Assembly (NCBI RefSeq): GCF_023204875.1
Contig: NZ_CP096247.1
Location: 3,224,001-3,288,000, forward strand
Direction of reading: 5' to 3'
Source of the DNA: Prevotella sp. E15-22
Lineage (GTDB): Bacteria > Bacteroidota > Bacteroidia > Bacteroidales > Bacteroidaceae
DNA: 64,000 nt
Part shown: positions 42,502 through 50,958 of the stretch, piece after piece
Position numbering within the stretch: position 1 is the first letter of the stretch
Layout: every line of letters begins with the position of its first letter
Notes under the pieces: model-generated
Database searches by the model: none
What the model was told of the DNA's origin: nothing
What the model saw: the letters and a program-made list of their open reading frames with translations, nothing else
Made by a program: the position numbers and the translations under genes

Positions 42502-44346
42502 ATGACAAAGGAAGAGAACGAGAAGCGCTTGGCGTATTTAAAAAGCATCGTGGCACGACTACCAGAAAAACCTGGCAGTTACCAGTTTTATGACGATGAG
42601 CACACCATCATATACGTGGGTAAGGCTAAGAGTCTGAAATCGCGCGTCTCGTCCTACTTCCACACCGAAGTGGACCGTTTTAAGACCAAAGTACTGGTAT
42701 CTAAGATCCACGACATCAGTTATACGGTGGTGAATACGGAGGAAGACGCCCTTCTATTGGAAAATTCGCTCATCAAGAAGTACAATCCACGGTATAACGT
42801 GCTTTTGAAGGACGGTAAGACCTACCCCAGCATTTGTATCACTAACGAACCCTTCCCACGCATCTTCAAAACGCGCACCATCAACAAGAAATGGGGCACC
42901 TACTACGGCCCCTACTCTCACGCTGCGTCTATGTATGCCGTTCTGGACCTCATCAACAAGCTCTATAAGCCCAGAACGTGTCGTCAGCCCATGACAAAGG
43001 AGGGCGTTAAGGCAGGCAAATACCAGACGTGCCTGGAGTATCATATCAAGAACTGCTTAGGCCCTTGTGTGGCGCGCCAGAGCTTCGAGGACTATCAGAA
43101 AAACATTGCGCAGGCACGCGAGATTCTAAAGGGAAACACGCGCCAGATCCTGCGCGACATGCGTGCCGAGATGGAGCAGTTGGCCGAGGAACTGCGCTTT
43201 GAAGAGGCCGAGGAGGTGAAGCGCAAATACCTGTTGATAGACTCGTTCGTGAGTAAGAGCGAGGTGGTGAGCCATACTATCGACAACGTGGACGTTTTCT
43301 CGATTACCAACGACGAGAAAGTGGCCTACGTGAACTATATCCACGTGTCGAATGGCTCTATTAATCAGAGCTTTACGTTCGAATACAAGAAGCGTCTGAA
43401 CGAGACGGAACAGGAGCTGTTGCAGTTGGGCATCATCGAGATGCGCGAGCGTTTTAACAGTCATTCCAAGGAGATTGTGGTACCTTTCGAACCTGATATG
43501 GAACTGGAAAACGTGGTGTTCACAGTGCCCCAGCGAGGCGACAAGAAGACCCTCCTCGACCTGTCGTTGATGAACGGCAAGCAGTATAAGTTCGATCGTC
43601 TGAAACAGGCCGAAAAATTGAATCCTGAGCAAAAGCAGGTACGCCTGATGAAGGAGTTGCAGGAGAAGCTGGGACTACCCAAACTGCCCTATCAGATAGA
43701 GTGCTTCGACAACTCAAATATCTCTGGTACGGACGCCGTGGCCGCCTGCGTGGTCTTCAAGAGTATGAAGCCCAGTAAGAAGGACTACAAGAAATACAAT
43801 ATCAAGACGGTGGTGGGACCCGACGATTATGCGTCGATGAAGGAGGTGGTTCACCGTCGTTACAGTCGACTCCTAGAAGAGGAACAACCCCTACCCGACC
43901 TCATCATTGCCGACGGTGGCAAAGGTCAGATGGGTGTCATCCGCGAGGTGATCCAGGACGAGTTGAACCTGGACATCCCCATCGCCGGTCTGGCCAAGAA
44001 CGACCGCCACCGTACCAACGAACTGCTCTACGGCTTCCCACCCATGTCGGTGCAGCTGAAGACCGACTCAGAACTCTTCCACGTGCTCACCCAGATTCAG
44101 GACGAGGTGCATCGCTTCGCCATCACATTCCATCGAGAGAAGCGTTCTAAGCGCGCTTTAGAGTCGGAGCTTGATAGTATCAAGGGAATCGGCCCAAAAA
44201 CGCGTGACGGGCTTCTAAATGCCCTTAAATCGGTTAAAAAGATTAGTGAGGCCAACCTCGACACGCTCACCGACCTCATTGGAGCCGCAAAAGCCCAAAT
44301 CGTCTACGACTATTTCCACCCTGAAAACACAACCGGCGAATCTTAA
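42502..44346 (+). CDS. uvrC: Excinuclease ABC subunit C (UvrC)
   Basis: UvrC makes the two incisions of nucleotide excision repair. At 614 residues it has the N-terminal GIY-YIG nuclease (PGSYQFYDDEHTIIYVGKAKSLKSR, residues about 22-45), Cys residues near 155-180 (CRQP, CLEYHIKNCLGPC), the UVR helix pair for UvrB binding (QLAEELRFEEAEEVKRKY), the RNase H-like 5' nuclease domain (ECFDNSNISGTDAVAACVVF and LIIADGGKGQ), and a C-terminal helix-hairpin-helix (LDSIKGIGPKTRDGLLNAL). The whole is intact. A perfect parS site lies nine bases before the start, overlapping the ribosome-binding region. The repeat island starts right after the stop. Confidence 0.97.
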   Translation: MTKEENEKRLAYLKSIVARLPEKPGSYQFYDDEHTIIYVGKAKSLKSRVSSYFHTEVDRFKTKVLVSKIHDISYTVVNTEEDALLLENSLIKKYNPRYNVLLKDGKTYPSICITNEPFPRIFKTRTINKKWGTYYGPYSHAASMYAVLDLINKLYKPRTCRQPMTKEGVKAGKYQTCLEYHIKNCLGPCVARQSFEDYQKNIAQAREILKGNTRQILRDMRAEMEQLAEELRFEEAEEVKRKYLLIDSFVSKSEVVSHTIDNVDVFSITNDEKVAYVNYIHVSNGSINQSFTFEYKKRLNETEQELLQLGIIEMRERFNSHSKEIVVPFEPDMELENVVFTVPQRGDKKTLLDLSLMNGKQYKFDRLKQAEKLNPEQKQVRLMKELQEKLGLPKLPYQIECFDNSNISGTDAVAACVVFKSMKPSKKDYKKYNIKTVVGPDDYASMKEVVHRRYSRLLEEEQPLPDLIIADGGKGQMGVIREVIQDELNLDIPIAGLAKNDRHRTNELLYGFPPMSVQLKTDSELFHVLTQIQDEVHRFAITFHREKRSKRALESELDSIKGIGPKTRDGLLNALKSVKKISEANLDTLTDLIGAAKAQIVYDYFHPENTTGES

Positions 44347-44485
44347 TATTCCCCTTGATTAATAATGAAATGTCATCTCGAGCCTGTCGAGCGCTCGGCC
44401 GAAGGACGCTTGCTACCAACGGGACGCAAGACTTCTCTTCGTTGTCAGGAATAAATCAAGAAAACGATTGGGTGGTTTTTCGGTT

Positions 44486-44698
44486 TATGGCATATCGGCA
44501 TAACGGCATAACGGCATATCATTTGGGAAATCGATATTTTTATGGCGCATCGACGGAAAAGATATATATATTCTATATTTAATATATATTATAATATATA
44601 TTATATATAGTTATTATACTACCCTTCTTCACGCTCCCTATCATATAAGTGAAAAAACCAAATGGTATGCCGTTATGCCGATATGCCGATATGCCATA
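44486..44698. repeat. 41-bp inverted repeat made of 8-bp GGCATA units, around an AT-rich core
   Basis: The left arm (44486-44526) and the right arm (44658-44698) match at 39 of 41 positions as reverse complements. Each arm is itself a tandem of 8-bp units CGGCATAA/CGGCATAT. The 131-bp spacer includes about 55 bp of nearly pure A/T with nested ATATAT palindromes (44571-44625). It could form a long hairpin or cruciform. Confidence 0.92.
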
Positions 44699-44833
44699 AT
44701 TAATTATACATGTAAAGAAAAAGTGCTAAAAATTAGGGGTCTGAGAATGGACAAACTAGAGTGGCGAAAGGGGTGTTTTTGGGGTATTTTTGGCTTGATT
44801 TTCGCCCATTTTTGCCCCCTATCGATTTTACGA

Positions 44834-44923
44834 TGCAACGGAGGCTGAGTTACACCCTAACGGAGCCTGTTTTACAATGCAACTCAGGCTGTTTTACACC
44901 GTAACTCAGCCTCCGTTGCACCC
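44834..44923. repeat. Four-unit modular repeat (AAC-core-GTT) bounded by a perfect 20-bp inverted repeat
   Basis: Units at 44834-44856, 44858-44877, 44878-44900 and 44901-44923. Each begins with an AAC and ends with GTT plus TACA/GCAC; the cores read GGAGGCTGA, GGAGCCT, TCAGGCT and TCAGCCTCC. The outer units form a perfect 20-bp inverted repeat (44834-44853 with 44901-44920). Confidence 0.9.
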
Positions 44924-45133
44924 TAAACGAATATGCGAACGCTTTCTGATTCTTTACACTTTTGGAGGGTTTTTTATAAGCCTCTAACAATCAGTATATT
45001 AGTTATTTGCGCATATTTCGCCTGTACGCGCGCAAAAAATTTTTGGTGGAGAATTTTTAAATCTCAGAGGGGCATTTGTACACAAAATTCAGAGAGTATT
45101 GTCTTAATAATAAGACAAAATGGATTATCAAAA

Positions 45134-45165
45134 TTTGGAAAAACCAATTAATTATTGTAACTTTG
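45134..45165 (+). promoter_or_regulatory. Promoter of the dtd operon
   Basis: TTTG at 45134-45137, 20 bp, TAACTTTG at 45158-45165; 16 bases to the ATG at 45182. A small hairpin (45099-45118) lies just upstream. Confidence 0.85.
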
Positions 45166-45181
45166 CCGAAAAAAGAAAGAA

Positions 45182-45634
45182 ATGCGAGCAGTTATACAAC
45201 GCGTCACCCACGCCAGCGTCACCATCAACGGCACCGTGAAATCGGCCATCCAGCAGGGTTTTTTGATCCTGTTGGGCGTCTGCGATGAGGACACCATGGA
45301 GGACGTGGACTGGCTGGTGAAGAAGATAGCCAATCTGAGGGTGTTTGGCGACGAGAACGACGTGATGAACCGCTCGATCCTGGACGTACAGGGAGAGGCG
45401 CTGGTGGTCAGTCAGTTCACGCTCTTTGCCAGTTACAAGAAAGGCAACCGTCCCTCGTGGTTCCGTGCCGGCTCTCACGAGCACTCTATCCCACTCTACG
45501 AGGCCTTCTGCCGCGATTTATCAGAGGCTCTGGGTAAACCTGTAGGCACGGGTGAATTCGGCGCTGATATGAAGGTAGAATTGCTTAACGACGGGCCTGT
45601 CACTATATGCATGGACACCAAGAACAAGGAGTAA
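45182..45634 (+). CDS. dtd: D-aminoacyl-tRNA deacylase
   Basis: DTD hydrolyses D-amino acids mischarged on tRNA (and Gly-tRNAAla), a chirality proofreading step. At 150 residues it has normal length. The family motifs are present: MRAVIQRVTHASVTI at the N-terminus, the chiral-selection VSQFTLFA (usual SQFTL) and near the C-terminus the NDGPVTI segment that stands for the NxGPVT motif. FGADMKVELLNDGPVTICMD closes the fold. The last A of its stop codon starts the next ATG (TAATG), so a small membrane protein and the MazG-like gene follow in the same operon. Confidence 0.96.
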   Translation: MRAVIQRVTHASVTINGTVKSAIQQGFLILLGVCDEDTMEDVDWLVKKIANLRVFGDENDVMNRSILDVQGEALVVSQFTLFASYKKGNRPSWFRAGSHEHSIPLYEAFCRDLSEALGKPVGTGEFGADMKVELLNDGPVTICMDTKNKE

Positions 45635-45816
45635 TGAAACTGATAAGAAATGAGAAGCTGAAGCAGCAATACAAATGGGAACTACGCATGTTACCCATCG
45701 TCATACTGCTTGTGGTTGCCGAAATCTACTTCTGCAAAGAAAAGATGCTGATTCCTGCTTGGATCATTTTGATAGTAATTTTCATATTAGATATATACAG
45801 AAGATTAAGGCATTAA
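45634..45816 (+). CDS. Small two-helix membrane protein (60 aa)
   Basis: A 60-residue product: positively charged N-terminus (MKLIRNEKLKQQYKWELR), two adjacent hydrophobic segments (MLPIVILLVVAEIYF and LIPAWIILIVIFILDIY), and a basic end (RRLRH). Start overlaps the dtd stop by one base (TAATG), and the MazG-like start lies two bases after its stop; this spacing supports a real gene. No family recognised. By position-only inference it could be a small regulatory membrane peptide. Confidence 0.65.
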   Translation: MKLIRNEKLKQQYKWELRMLPIVILLVVAEIYFCKEKMLIPAWIILIVIFILDIYRRLRH

Positions 45817-45818
45817 GA

Positions 45819-46169
45819 ATGACAATACAAGAAGCACAAAATACTGTAGATGAATGGATTAAGTCGTACGGCGTGCGCTACTTTTCAGAGCTGACCAACA
45901 TGGCCGTGCTGACTGAGGAAGTGGGTGAGTTGGCCCGCGTGATCAGTCGGCGCTACGGCGAGCAGTCGTGGAAGGAGTCAGACCCCAGGAAGGCCGATAA
46001 TGGTAAGGCAGCCCTGGGCGAAGAGATGGCCGACGTGCTGTGGGTATTGCTCTGTCTGGCCAATCAGACAGGTGTTGATCTGACCGAAGAACTGCAGAAA
46101 TCCATCGATAAAAAGACGAAAAGAGACGCAGAAAGACATATCTCCAACCCCAAATTAAAGAAACTTTAA
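45819..46169 (+). CDS. MazG-like nucleotide pyrophosphohydrolase
   Basis: A 116-residue all-helical protein that should cleave (d)NTPs to NMP and pyrophosphate. The metal-binding Glu/Asp motif of the MazG/DCTPP superfamily reads LTEEVGELARVISRRYGEQSW in helix 2 and LGEEMADVLWVLLCLANQTG in helix 4 (pattern EExxE ... ExxD). The ATG at 45819 is chosen because it follows the small membrane gene by two bases; a longer open frame upstream is out of register with that gene. A house-cleaning function fits the company of dtd and deoC in the operon. Confidence 0.88.
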   Translation: MTIQEAQNTVDEWIKSYGVRYFSELTNMAVLTEEVGELARVISRRYGEQSWKESDPRKADNGKAALGEEMADVLWVLLCLANQTGVDLTEELQKSIDKKTKRDAERHISNPKLKKL

Positions 46170-46181
46170 AGCATAATAACT

Positions 46182-47072
46182 ATGGCAGAAACGAGTAAGA
46201 TTGAGCAGGTGCTCAGCAAGTACAACCTCGACATCACCGACGAGGAAGTGAAGGAAGCAGTGAAGAAGATCATTGCCGAGAAAGTGCACGAGAACGACAC
46301 CCCCGAGGTGAAGAAATTCCTGATGGGCAGCGTGGAACTCACCACCCTGAAGACAACTGATAGCGATACCTCAGTGCTGGCTTTCACCGAGAAGGTCAAC
46401 CAGTTTGAAGAGGCCTACCCCAACCTACCACACGTAGCTACCATCTGCGTGTATCCTAAGTTCGCCAAGATTGTAAGCGAGACCCTCGAGGTGGAAGGTG
46501 TAGAAGTGGCCTGTGTATCGGGCAGTTTCCCCTCTTCTCAGAGTCTGATTGAGGTGAAGACCGTAGAGACCTCACTGGCCATCAAAGACGGCGCCACAGA
46601 GATTGATATCGTGATGCCTGTGGGACAGTTCCTGGAGGGCGACTACGAGACCGTGGTCGACGAGATTCAGCAACAGAAGGAAGCCTGCGGCGAGCACGAT
46701 ATGAAGGTGATTCTGGAGACCGGTTGCCTGAAGACCGCCAAGAACATCAAGATTGCCTCTATCCTGTCGATGTATGCCGGTGGCGACTATATCAAGACCT
46801 CTACGGGTAAGCTCGAGCCAGCAGCTACACCCGAGGCAGCCTACGTGATGTGTCAGGCCATCAAGGAGTACTACGAGCAGACGGGCGTTCAGATTGGTTT
46901 CAAGCCCGCTGGAGGTCTGAACAGCGTGATGGACGCCCTGATCTATTACACCATCGTGAAAGAGGTTCTGGGCGAGAAGTGGCTCACCAACAAGTGGTTC
47001 CGCATGGGCACATCACGACTGGCCAACCTGCTGTTGAGCGAGGTGGTCGGTGAGGAAGTGAAGTTCTTCTAA
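46182..47072 (+). CDS. deoC: Deoxyribose-phosphate aldolase
   Basis: DeoC splits 2-deoxyribose-5-phosphate into glyceraldehyde-3-phosphate and acetaldehyde, ending deoxynucleoside catabolism. At 296 residues it is of the longer type. The Schiff-base Lys is in GDYIKTSTGK; the other catalytic residues are in EIDIVMPVGQFLEGD and FKPAGGLNS. The first 40 residues form an extra helical N-terminus. It is 12 bp after the MazG-like gene and ends the operon; polyprenyl synthase converges from the other side with three bases between the stops. Confidence 0.96.
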   Translation: MAETSKIEQVLSKYNLDITDEEVKEAVKKIIAEKVHENDTPEVKKFLMGSVELTTLKTTDSDTSVLAFTEKVNQFEEAYPNLPHVATICVYPKFAKIVSETLEVEGVEVACVSGSFPSSQSLIEVKTVETSLAIKDGATEIDIVMPVGQFLEGDYETVVDEIQQQKEACGEHDMKVILETGCLKTAKNIKIASILSMYAGGDYIKTSTGKLEPAATPEAAYVMCQAIKEYYEQTGVQIGFKPAGGLNSVMDALIYYTIVKEVLGEKWLTNKWFRMGTSRLANLLLSEVVGEEVKFF

Positions 47073-47075
47073 GAA

Positions 47076-48056
47076 CTACTTCTTGCGCTTGATCACGTAA
47101 TCGATATAGGCGGTAAGCGACGTACGAAGAGCTTCGTCGTTTACCGCTTTTTCTATGTATGACTGGGCCTTCAGATAGAAGTCATTCATGCGCTTTTCAG
47201 CATATTCAATGCCGCCACACTCTTTCGTAAACTCTACCAAAACAGCGATTTCATCGGCATTAATCGTGCCTGCCTTCACTTTGCGAGCCAAGGTCATCAT
47301 CGACTCGTACTGAGGATTTTGGTTCAGTGCATAGATCACAGGCAAGGTCAGTTTTCCCTCAGCCATATCATTGCCAGTAGGTTTTCCTATCTCTTTCGAG
47401 TCGTAATAATCGAAGATGTCATCGCGTATCTGGAACATGATACCCAGGTTACGGCCAAACTCAGCCGCCTGAGCCACTTCCTCGTCAGTAGCCCCTGCCG
47501 ACATGGCACCAATCGAGGCGCACGACTCGAACAAAACGGCTGTTTTCTGTCTGATAACATCATAGTAGATCTCCTCGGAAATCTCCTGATTACTAATGTT
47601 TTGCAACTGTAACAGCTCGCCGGAAGCCAGTGTACGGCCCAACTCGGCCAGGTTCTCGATGATGCGACGATCATTGGTATATGACACGTGCAAAAGAGCC
47701 GTAGAAAGGATAAAATCGCCCGTCAGAACGGCAACCTTATTATTATAAGAAGCATTCACAGAAGCCTGACCGCGACGCTCCTCGCTCTCGTCCACCACAT
47801 CATCGTGCACCAGCGAGGCTGTGTGGAGCAGTTCCAAGCCAATGGCCGAACTCTGCGTCACTTTGGTCACACCCCCATAGTTCTTGGCGATGAGCTGCAT
47901 CAGAATAGGACGCATACGCTTACCACCACGCTGCCGGATATGACTAAGCACATCCGATACCAGTCCGTCACCATAGGTCAGCGACTGACTGAAAAGTTCT
48001 GTAAACTCATTGAATTCCTGAGCAATTGGCTGTTTGATAAGCGATAAATAGTCCAT
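47076..48056 (-). CDS. Trans-polyprenyl diphosphate synthase (octaprenyl-type)
   Basis: Makes the long isoprenoid chain, in Bacteroidetes for menaquinone side chains, needed by the fumarate reductase pathway. 326 residues from the ATG at 48056 (a GTG at 48074 lies within the promoter and is not used). The first Asp-rich motif is LVHDDVVDESEERRG and the second is FQIRDDIFDYY; GGKRMRP upstream and KPTGNDMAEGKLTLP downstream are also typical. Chain length is not decided by eye; the residues before the first motif (LLHTASLVHDD) are compatible with a long product. Confidence 0.92.
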   Translation of the reverse strand: MDYLSLIKQPIAQEFNEFTELFSQSLTYGDGLVSDVLSHIRQRGGKRMRPILMQLIAKNYGGVTKVTQSSAIGLELLHTASLVHDDVVDESEERRGQASVNASYNNKVAVLTGDFILSTALLHVSYTNDRRIIENLAELGRTLASGELLQLQNISNQEISEEIYYDVIRQKTAVLFESCASIGAMSAGATDEEVAQAAEFGRNLGIMFQIRDDIFDYYDSKEIGKPTGNDMAEGKLTLPVIYALNQNPQYESMMTLARKVKAGTINADEIAVLVEFTKECGGIEYAEKRMNDFYLKAQSYIEKAVNDEALRTSLTAYIDYVIKRKK

Positions 48057-48073
48057 TTTTACGAATTTTGCCA

Positions 48074-48081
48074 CAAAATTA
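48074..48081 (-). promoter_or_regulatory. -7 element of the polyprenyl synthase gene
   Basis: TAATTTTG on the minus strand, 17 bases before the ATG at 48056. No -33 partner. polA is divergent from this site. Confidence 0.55.
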
Positions 48082-48143
48082 CAGAAAATATCTCGATATT
48101 GGTAATTTTTTTAGTAATTTTACACGAAATTACGAAATATCAT

Positions 48144-50912
48144 ATGGATAAACTCTTTTTGCTCGATGCTTACGCCCTCATTTACAGGTCGTACTACGCA
48201 TTTATCAAGAACCCTCGCATCAACTCCAAGGGACTCAACACAAGTGCCATCATCGGCTTTGTGAACACCCTGCAGGAGGTGATCGAAAAGGAGCAACCCA
48301 AGTATCTTGGCGTGGCCTTCGACCCCCATGGCCCCACCTTCCGCAGCGAGAAGTTTCCTGCCTACAAGGCCCAGCGCGAAGCCACACCTGAGGACATCAA
48401 AAAGGCCGTTCCCATCATCAAGGAACTGCTGGCTGCCTATCGCATACCTGTGCTGCAGGTGGATGGCTACGAGGCCGACGATGTGGTGGGTACACTGGCA
48501 AAAAAGGCCGATTCCATCGAAGGAATAGAGACGTTTATGCTGACGCCCGACAAGGACTATGGGCAGTTGGTCACTGAGAAAGTGAAAATATATCGTCCTC
48601 GCCATGGTGGTGGCTACGAGGTGATGGGTCCAACGGAGGTGTGCGAGAAATATGGCATCACCACCCCACTCCAGGTCATCGACCTGCTGGCATTGATGGG
48701 CGACTCGGCCGACAACTTCCCTGGCTGTCCTGGTGTGGGCGAGAAGACGGCCACAAAACTCATCACCGACTTCAACTCGGTGGATGAACTGCTTCAGCGC
48801 ACGGACGAGTTGAAGGGTGCCTTGAAGAAAAAGGTGGAGGAGCATGTGGAGGACATCCGCATGTCGTACTACCTGGCCACCATCTGTACGGAGGTACCCA
48901 TCGACCTCAACCTGGCCGATCTCGAGATGAAGTCGCCCGATGAAGAAAAACTCACTGCCCTCTTCGCCGAACTCGAATTTAAGTCGCTCACCAACCGAGT
49001 TCTTAAAAAAGCTGAAAAGAAGCCAAAAACTGATAATTTAGAGCTCTCTCTCTTTGCAGAATTCGCGCCCGTGGGCACAGTCGACTCAAAATTTTCGAGT
49101 TTTGAGACCCTTAAAATGACCACTCACGACTACAAACTCGTTGAAAATGAGGAAGAAATAAAACAATTACGTGATTATTTTCTAACAAAAGATTTTCTCG
49201 TTCTAGACACAGAGACCACTTCAACCTCGGCCATCGACGCCGAATTGGTGGGTTTAAGCTTCTCGGTGGAGGAACACAAGGCATTTTATGTGCCCATTCC
49301 TGCCAATCGTGAAGAAGCGTTGCGAATTGTTAATTTCTTTAAACCGCTCTATGAGGACCCTAAAATCCTGAAGGTAGGTCAGAATTTGAAGTACGACCTC
49401 GAGGTGTTAAGAAATTACGACATCGAGTTGAAAGGTAAGATGTGGGACACGATGATTGCCCACTACCTGATCCAACCCGAGTTGCGACACAACATGGACT
49501 ACATGGCCGAGATTTATCTGAACTATCAGACCATACACATTGACGAACTCATAGGTCCGAAGGGTAAGAACCAAAAATCCATGCGCGACCTCACACCCCA
49601 GCAGGTGTATGAGTATGCGTGCGAGGATGCCGACATCACCCTGCAACTGAAAAACAAGTTGGAGCCCGAGTTGAAGAAGTACGACTGCGAAAAACTCTTC
49701 TACGACATCGAGATGCCCCTGATGCCCGTGCTGGCCGAGATGGAGATGAACGGCGTGTGCCTGGATACAGAATCACTGAGCGAAACGTCAAAGATTCTAA
49801 CCGAGCGCATGAACCAGATAGAGGCACGTATCTATGAGTTGGCAGGCCAGTCGTTCAACATTGCCTCGCCCAAGCAGGTAGGCGAAATACTGTTCGACAA
49901 ACTGAAGATTGTGGAGAAGGCCAAGAAGACCAAGACGGGTCAGTATGTGACCAGCGAGGAGGTACTTCAGCAACTGAAGAACAAGCACGAGATCGTGTCG
50001 GACATCTTGGAACACAGAGGGTTAAAGAAACTCATTGGCACCTATATCGATGCTCTGCCCAAGTTGATAAACCCCAAGACAGGTCACATCCACACCTCGT
50101 TTAATCAGACCATCACAGCCACTGGCCGACTGTCGTCGAGCGACCCCAACCTGCAAAACATTCCCATCCGTGGCGAGGACGGCAAGGAAATACGAAAAGC
50201 CTTCGTTCCTGAGCCAGGATGTCTGTTCTTTTCAGCAGACTACAGTCAGATTGAACTGCGCGTGATGGCCCATCTGTCGCAAGACGAGAACATGGTGCGC
50301 GTGTTCAGCGAAGGTAAGGACCTGCATGCTGCCACGGCCGCCAACATCTATAAAAAACCCATTGAAGAGGTGACGCGCGACGAGCGAACGAAGTCGAAAC
50401 GTGCCAACTTCGGCATCATCTACGGCATCACCGTGTTTGGCTTGGCCGAGCGCCTGGACATCCCTCGCGACGAGGCTAAGATGCTGATTGACGGCTACTT
50501 CGATACCTTCCCACAGGTGCACGACTACATGGAGCAGTCGAAAGAGGTGGCGCGCAAGCAAGGCTACGTCACTACCCTCTTCGGCCGTCGCCGCTACCTG
50601 CCCGATATCAACTCGCAGAACGCCACTGTACGTGGCTTTGCCGAGCGCAACGCCATCAACGCCCCCATCCAGGGCACGGCTGCCGATATCATCAAGGTGG
50701 CCATGATACATATCTACGAACGCTTCAAGGCCGAGGGCATCCGTTCGAAGATGATCCTGCAGGTGCACGACGAATTGAACTTCTCAGTCTATCCAGAAGA
50801 GAAGGAGCAGGTGGAACGCATCGTCCTCGAGGAGATGCAGCGTGCCTTCCCCCTCAGCGTGCCGCTGGTGGCCGACTCAGGGTTTGGTAAGAACTGGCTG
50901 GAAGCCCATTAA
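48144..50912 (+). CDS. polA: DNA polymerase I
   Basis: PolA fills gaps in repair and removes RNA primers. 922 residues. The 5' nuclease domain (1-300) has FLLDAYALIYRSYYAF, VAFDPHGPTFR, VDGYEADDVVGTL, LTPDKDYGQLV and MGDSADNFPGCPGVGEKTA. The 3'-5' proofreading exonuclease is intact: LVLDTETTS, VGQNLKYDLEVL and YACEDADITLQL carry the acidic residues. The polymerase domain has DPNLQNIPIRGEDGKEIRKAF, motif A FSADYSQIELRV, the O-helix RANFGIIYGITVFG and motif C ILQVHDELNFSV. The ATG at 48144 removes 15 unnatural residues of the longer open frame. A strong terminator follows. Confidence 0.97.
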   Translation: MDKLFLLDAYALIYRSYYAFIKNPRINSKGLNTSAIIGFVNTLQEVIEKEQPKYLGVAFDPHGPTFRSEKFPAYKAQREATPEDIKKAVPIIKELLAAYRIPVLQVDGYEADDVVGTLAKKADSIEGIETFMLTPDKDYGQLVTEKVKIYRPRHGGGYEVMGPTEVCEKYGITTPLQVIDLLALMGDSADNFPGCPGVGEKTATKLITDFNSVDELLQRTDELKGALKKKVEEHVEDIRMSYYLATICTEVPIDLNLADLEMKSPDEEKLTALFAELEFKSLTNRVLKKAEKKPKTDNLELSLFAEFAPVGTVDSKFSSFETLKMTTHDYKLVENEEEIKQLRDYFLTKDFLVLDTETTSTSAIDAELVGLSFSVEEHKAFYVPIPANREEALRIVNFFKPLYEDPKILKVGQNLKYDLEVLRNYDIELKGKMWDTMIAHYLIQPELRHNMDYMAEIYLNYQTIHIDELIGPKGKNQKSMRDLTPQQVYEYACEDADITLQLKNKLEPELKKYDCEKLFYDIEMPLMPVLAEMEMNGVCLDTESLSETSKILTERMNQIEARIYELAGQSFNIASPKQVGEILFDKLKIVEKAKKTKTGQYVTSEEVLQQLKNKHEIVSDILEHRGLKKLIGTYIDALPKLINPKTGHIHTSFNQTITATGRLSSSDPNLQNIPIRGEDGKEIRKAFVPEPGCLFFSADYSQIELRVMAHLSQDENMVRVFSEGKDLHAATAANIYKKPIEEVTRDERTKSKRANFGIIYGITVFGLAERLDIPRDEAKMLIDGYFDTFPQVHDYMEQSKEVARKQGYVTTLFGRRRYLPDINSQNATVRGFAERNAINAPIQGTAADIIKVAMIHIYERFKAEGIRSKMILQVHDELNFSVYPEEKEQVERIVLEEMQRAFPLSVPLVADSGFGKNWLEAH

Positions 50913-50916
50913 ACAA

Positions 50917-50955
50917 AATAGCGCGCTGGAACTTTCCAACGCGCTATTTTTTTAT
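50917..50955 (+). terminator. polA terminator
   Basis: Arms at 50917-50929 and 50936-50948 pair with one mismatch, followed by a run of T. It stands 4 bp after the polA stop; a hypothetical gene converges from the other side. Confidence 0.88.
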
Positions 50956-50958
50956 ATC

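Larger units (their letters stand above)
44347..45133. other. Long non-coding repeat island between uvrC and dtd
   Basis: About 830 bases without a credible gene. In order: a GC-rich stretch with CTCGAG/TCGAG/GCGCTCGGCC palindromes (44377-44420) that looks like a dispersed extragenic repeat; a 41-bp inverted repeat around an AT core (44486-44698); a G-rich stretch (44735-44785); a modular repeat (44834-44923); and an 8-bp-arm hairpin (45099-45118). Short open frames at 44355 and 44933 have no family resemblance or start signals. I see no perfect DnaA box. Confidence 0.8.

Noticed and set aside
44355..44582. 75-codon open frame after uvrC
   Set aside because: Covers the GC-rich extragenic repeat and the left arm of the inverted repeat; no family resemblance and no promoter.
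44347..45133. Firm call of oriC in the uvrC-dtd gap
   Set aside because: AT-rich core and parS proximity are suggestive, but I see no perfect TTATCCACA-type DnaA boxes and cannot compute skew; kept only as a hypothesis.
44933..45151. 72-codon open frame before dtd
   Set aside because: Runs through the dtd promoter; low-complexity composition; no motif.
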